A DNA stretch of 5,284 nucleotides, taken from assembly GCA_001773975.1 (NCBI GenBank), contig MEYI01000040.1, positions 3,957 through 9,240 on the forward strand, read 5' to 3'. The translations under genes and the position numbers were made by a program. Position 1 is the stretch's first letter; every line of letters begins with the position of its first letter. Below the pieces are notes generated by a model, which ran no database searches, had not been told where the DNA came from, and saw only the letters and a program-made list of their open reading frames with translations. Positions 5,216-5,284 of the stretch are shown piece after piece. The stretch is from Candidatus Azambacteria bacterium RBG_16_47_10. GTDB lineage: Bacteria > Patescibacteriota > Minisyncoccia > GWC2-36-17 > WO2-46-25.

Positions 5216-5269
5216 CACTCGAAGTTGTCTTCGGGTGATCTAGGAGATCTACCGCCGGTGATTCGAGTG
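5216..5269. other. Inverted-repeat-rich non-coding segment at the right edge
   Basis: CACTCGAA (5216-5223) and TTCGAGTG (5262-5269) are perfect 8-bp inverted arms. Between or overlapping them are CGAAG-TTGT-CTTCG (5220-5233) and GATCT-AGG-AGATC (5237-5249). The first hairpin competes with the outer stem, so two alternative folds are possible. The segment is more GC-rich than the peptidase gene that ends 10 nt earlier, and no T-tract follows. It could be the start of a structured RNA, a mobile-element end or a repeat; the window stops too soon to tell. Confidence 0.5.
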
Positions 5270-5284
5270 ATGTGTAAATTCAGG

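Overview
The window looks like a piece of a small-genome, metagenome-type bacterial chromosome. It is possibly from the Candidate Phyla Radiation (Patescibacteria/Parcubacteria). That placement is an inference from the lemA-htpX pair, the short intergenic gaps, the scarcity of Shine-Dalgarno sites and the many unrecognised small genes; no marker gene here proves it. TGA, TAA and TAG all behave as stops, so there is no sign of a recoded genetic code.

Layout. Positions 1-897 hold the 3' part of a DDE transposase/integrase that enters from the left edge. It converges on a minus-strand gene (949-1476) for a small cysteine-rich, probably zinc-binding protein of unknown function, with a strong hairpin terminator between them. 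A 223-bp divergent region (1477-1699) carries one promoter for that gene and one for the rightward lemA gene. lemA (1700-2251) is followed by htpX (2302-3207), a membrane zinc metalloprotease, and then by a small acidic hypothetical gene (3212-3517) only 4 nt downstream. These three probably form one envelope-stress or protein-quality operon.

Positions 3518-3691 are non-coding and contain two 48-bp copies of a structured repeat. A complete tRNA-Ser(GGA) follows (3692-3778). A 49-bp exact copy of its 3' half lies 79 bp downstream and continues to a discriminator base and an encoded CCA, which the complete tRNA lacks. This is the pattern left by integration into, or duplication of, a tRNA gene.

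Immediately after that tRNA remnant the base composition drops. For example, the 60 nt at 4081-4140 are 32% G+C, against 60% at 2521-2580. Two AT-rich genes follow: an endonuclease/exonuclease/phosphatase-fold enzyme (3879-4622) and a stand-alone C39-like cysteine peptidase (4754-5206). The window ends in a short segment rich in inverted repeats (5216-5269). I read the right-hand third as accessory DNA entered at the tRNA-Ser locus. No integrase is visible, so the element's extent and mechanism stay open.
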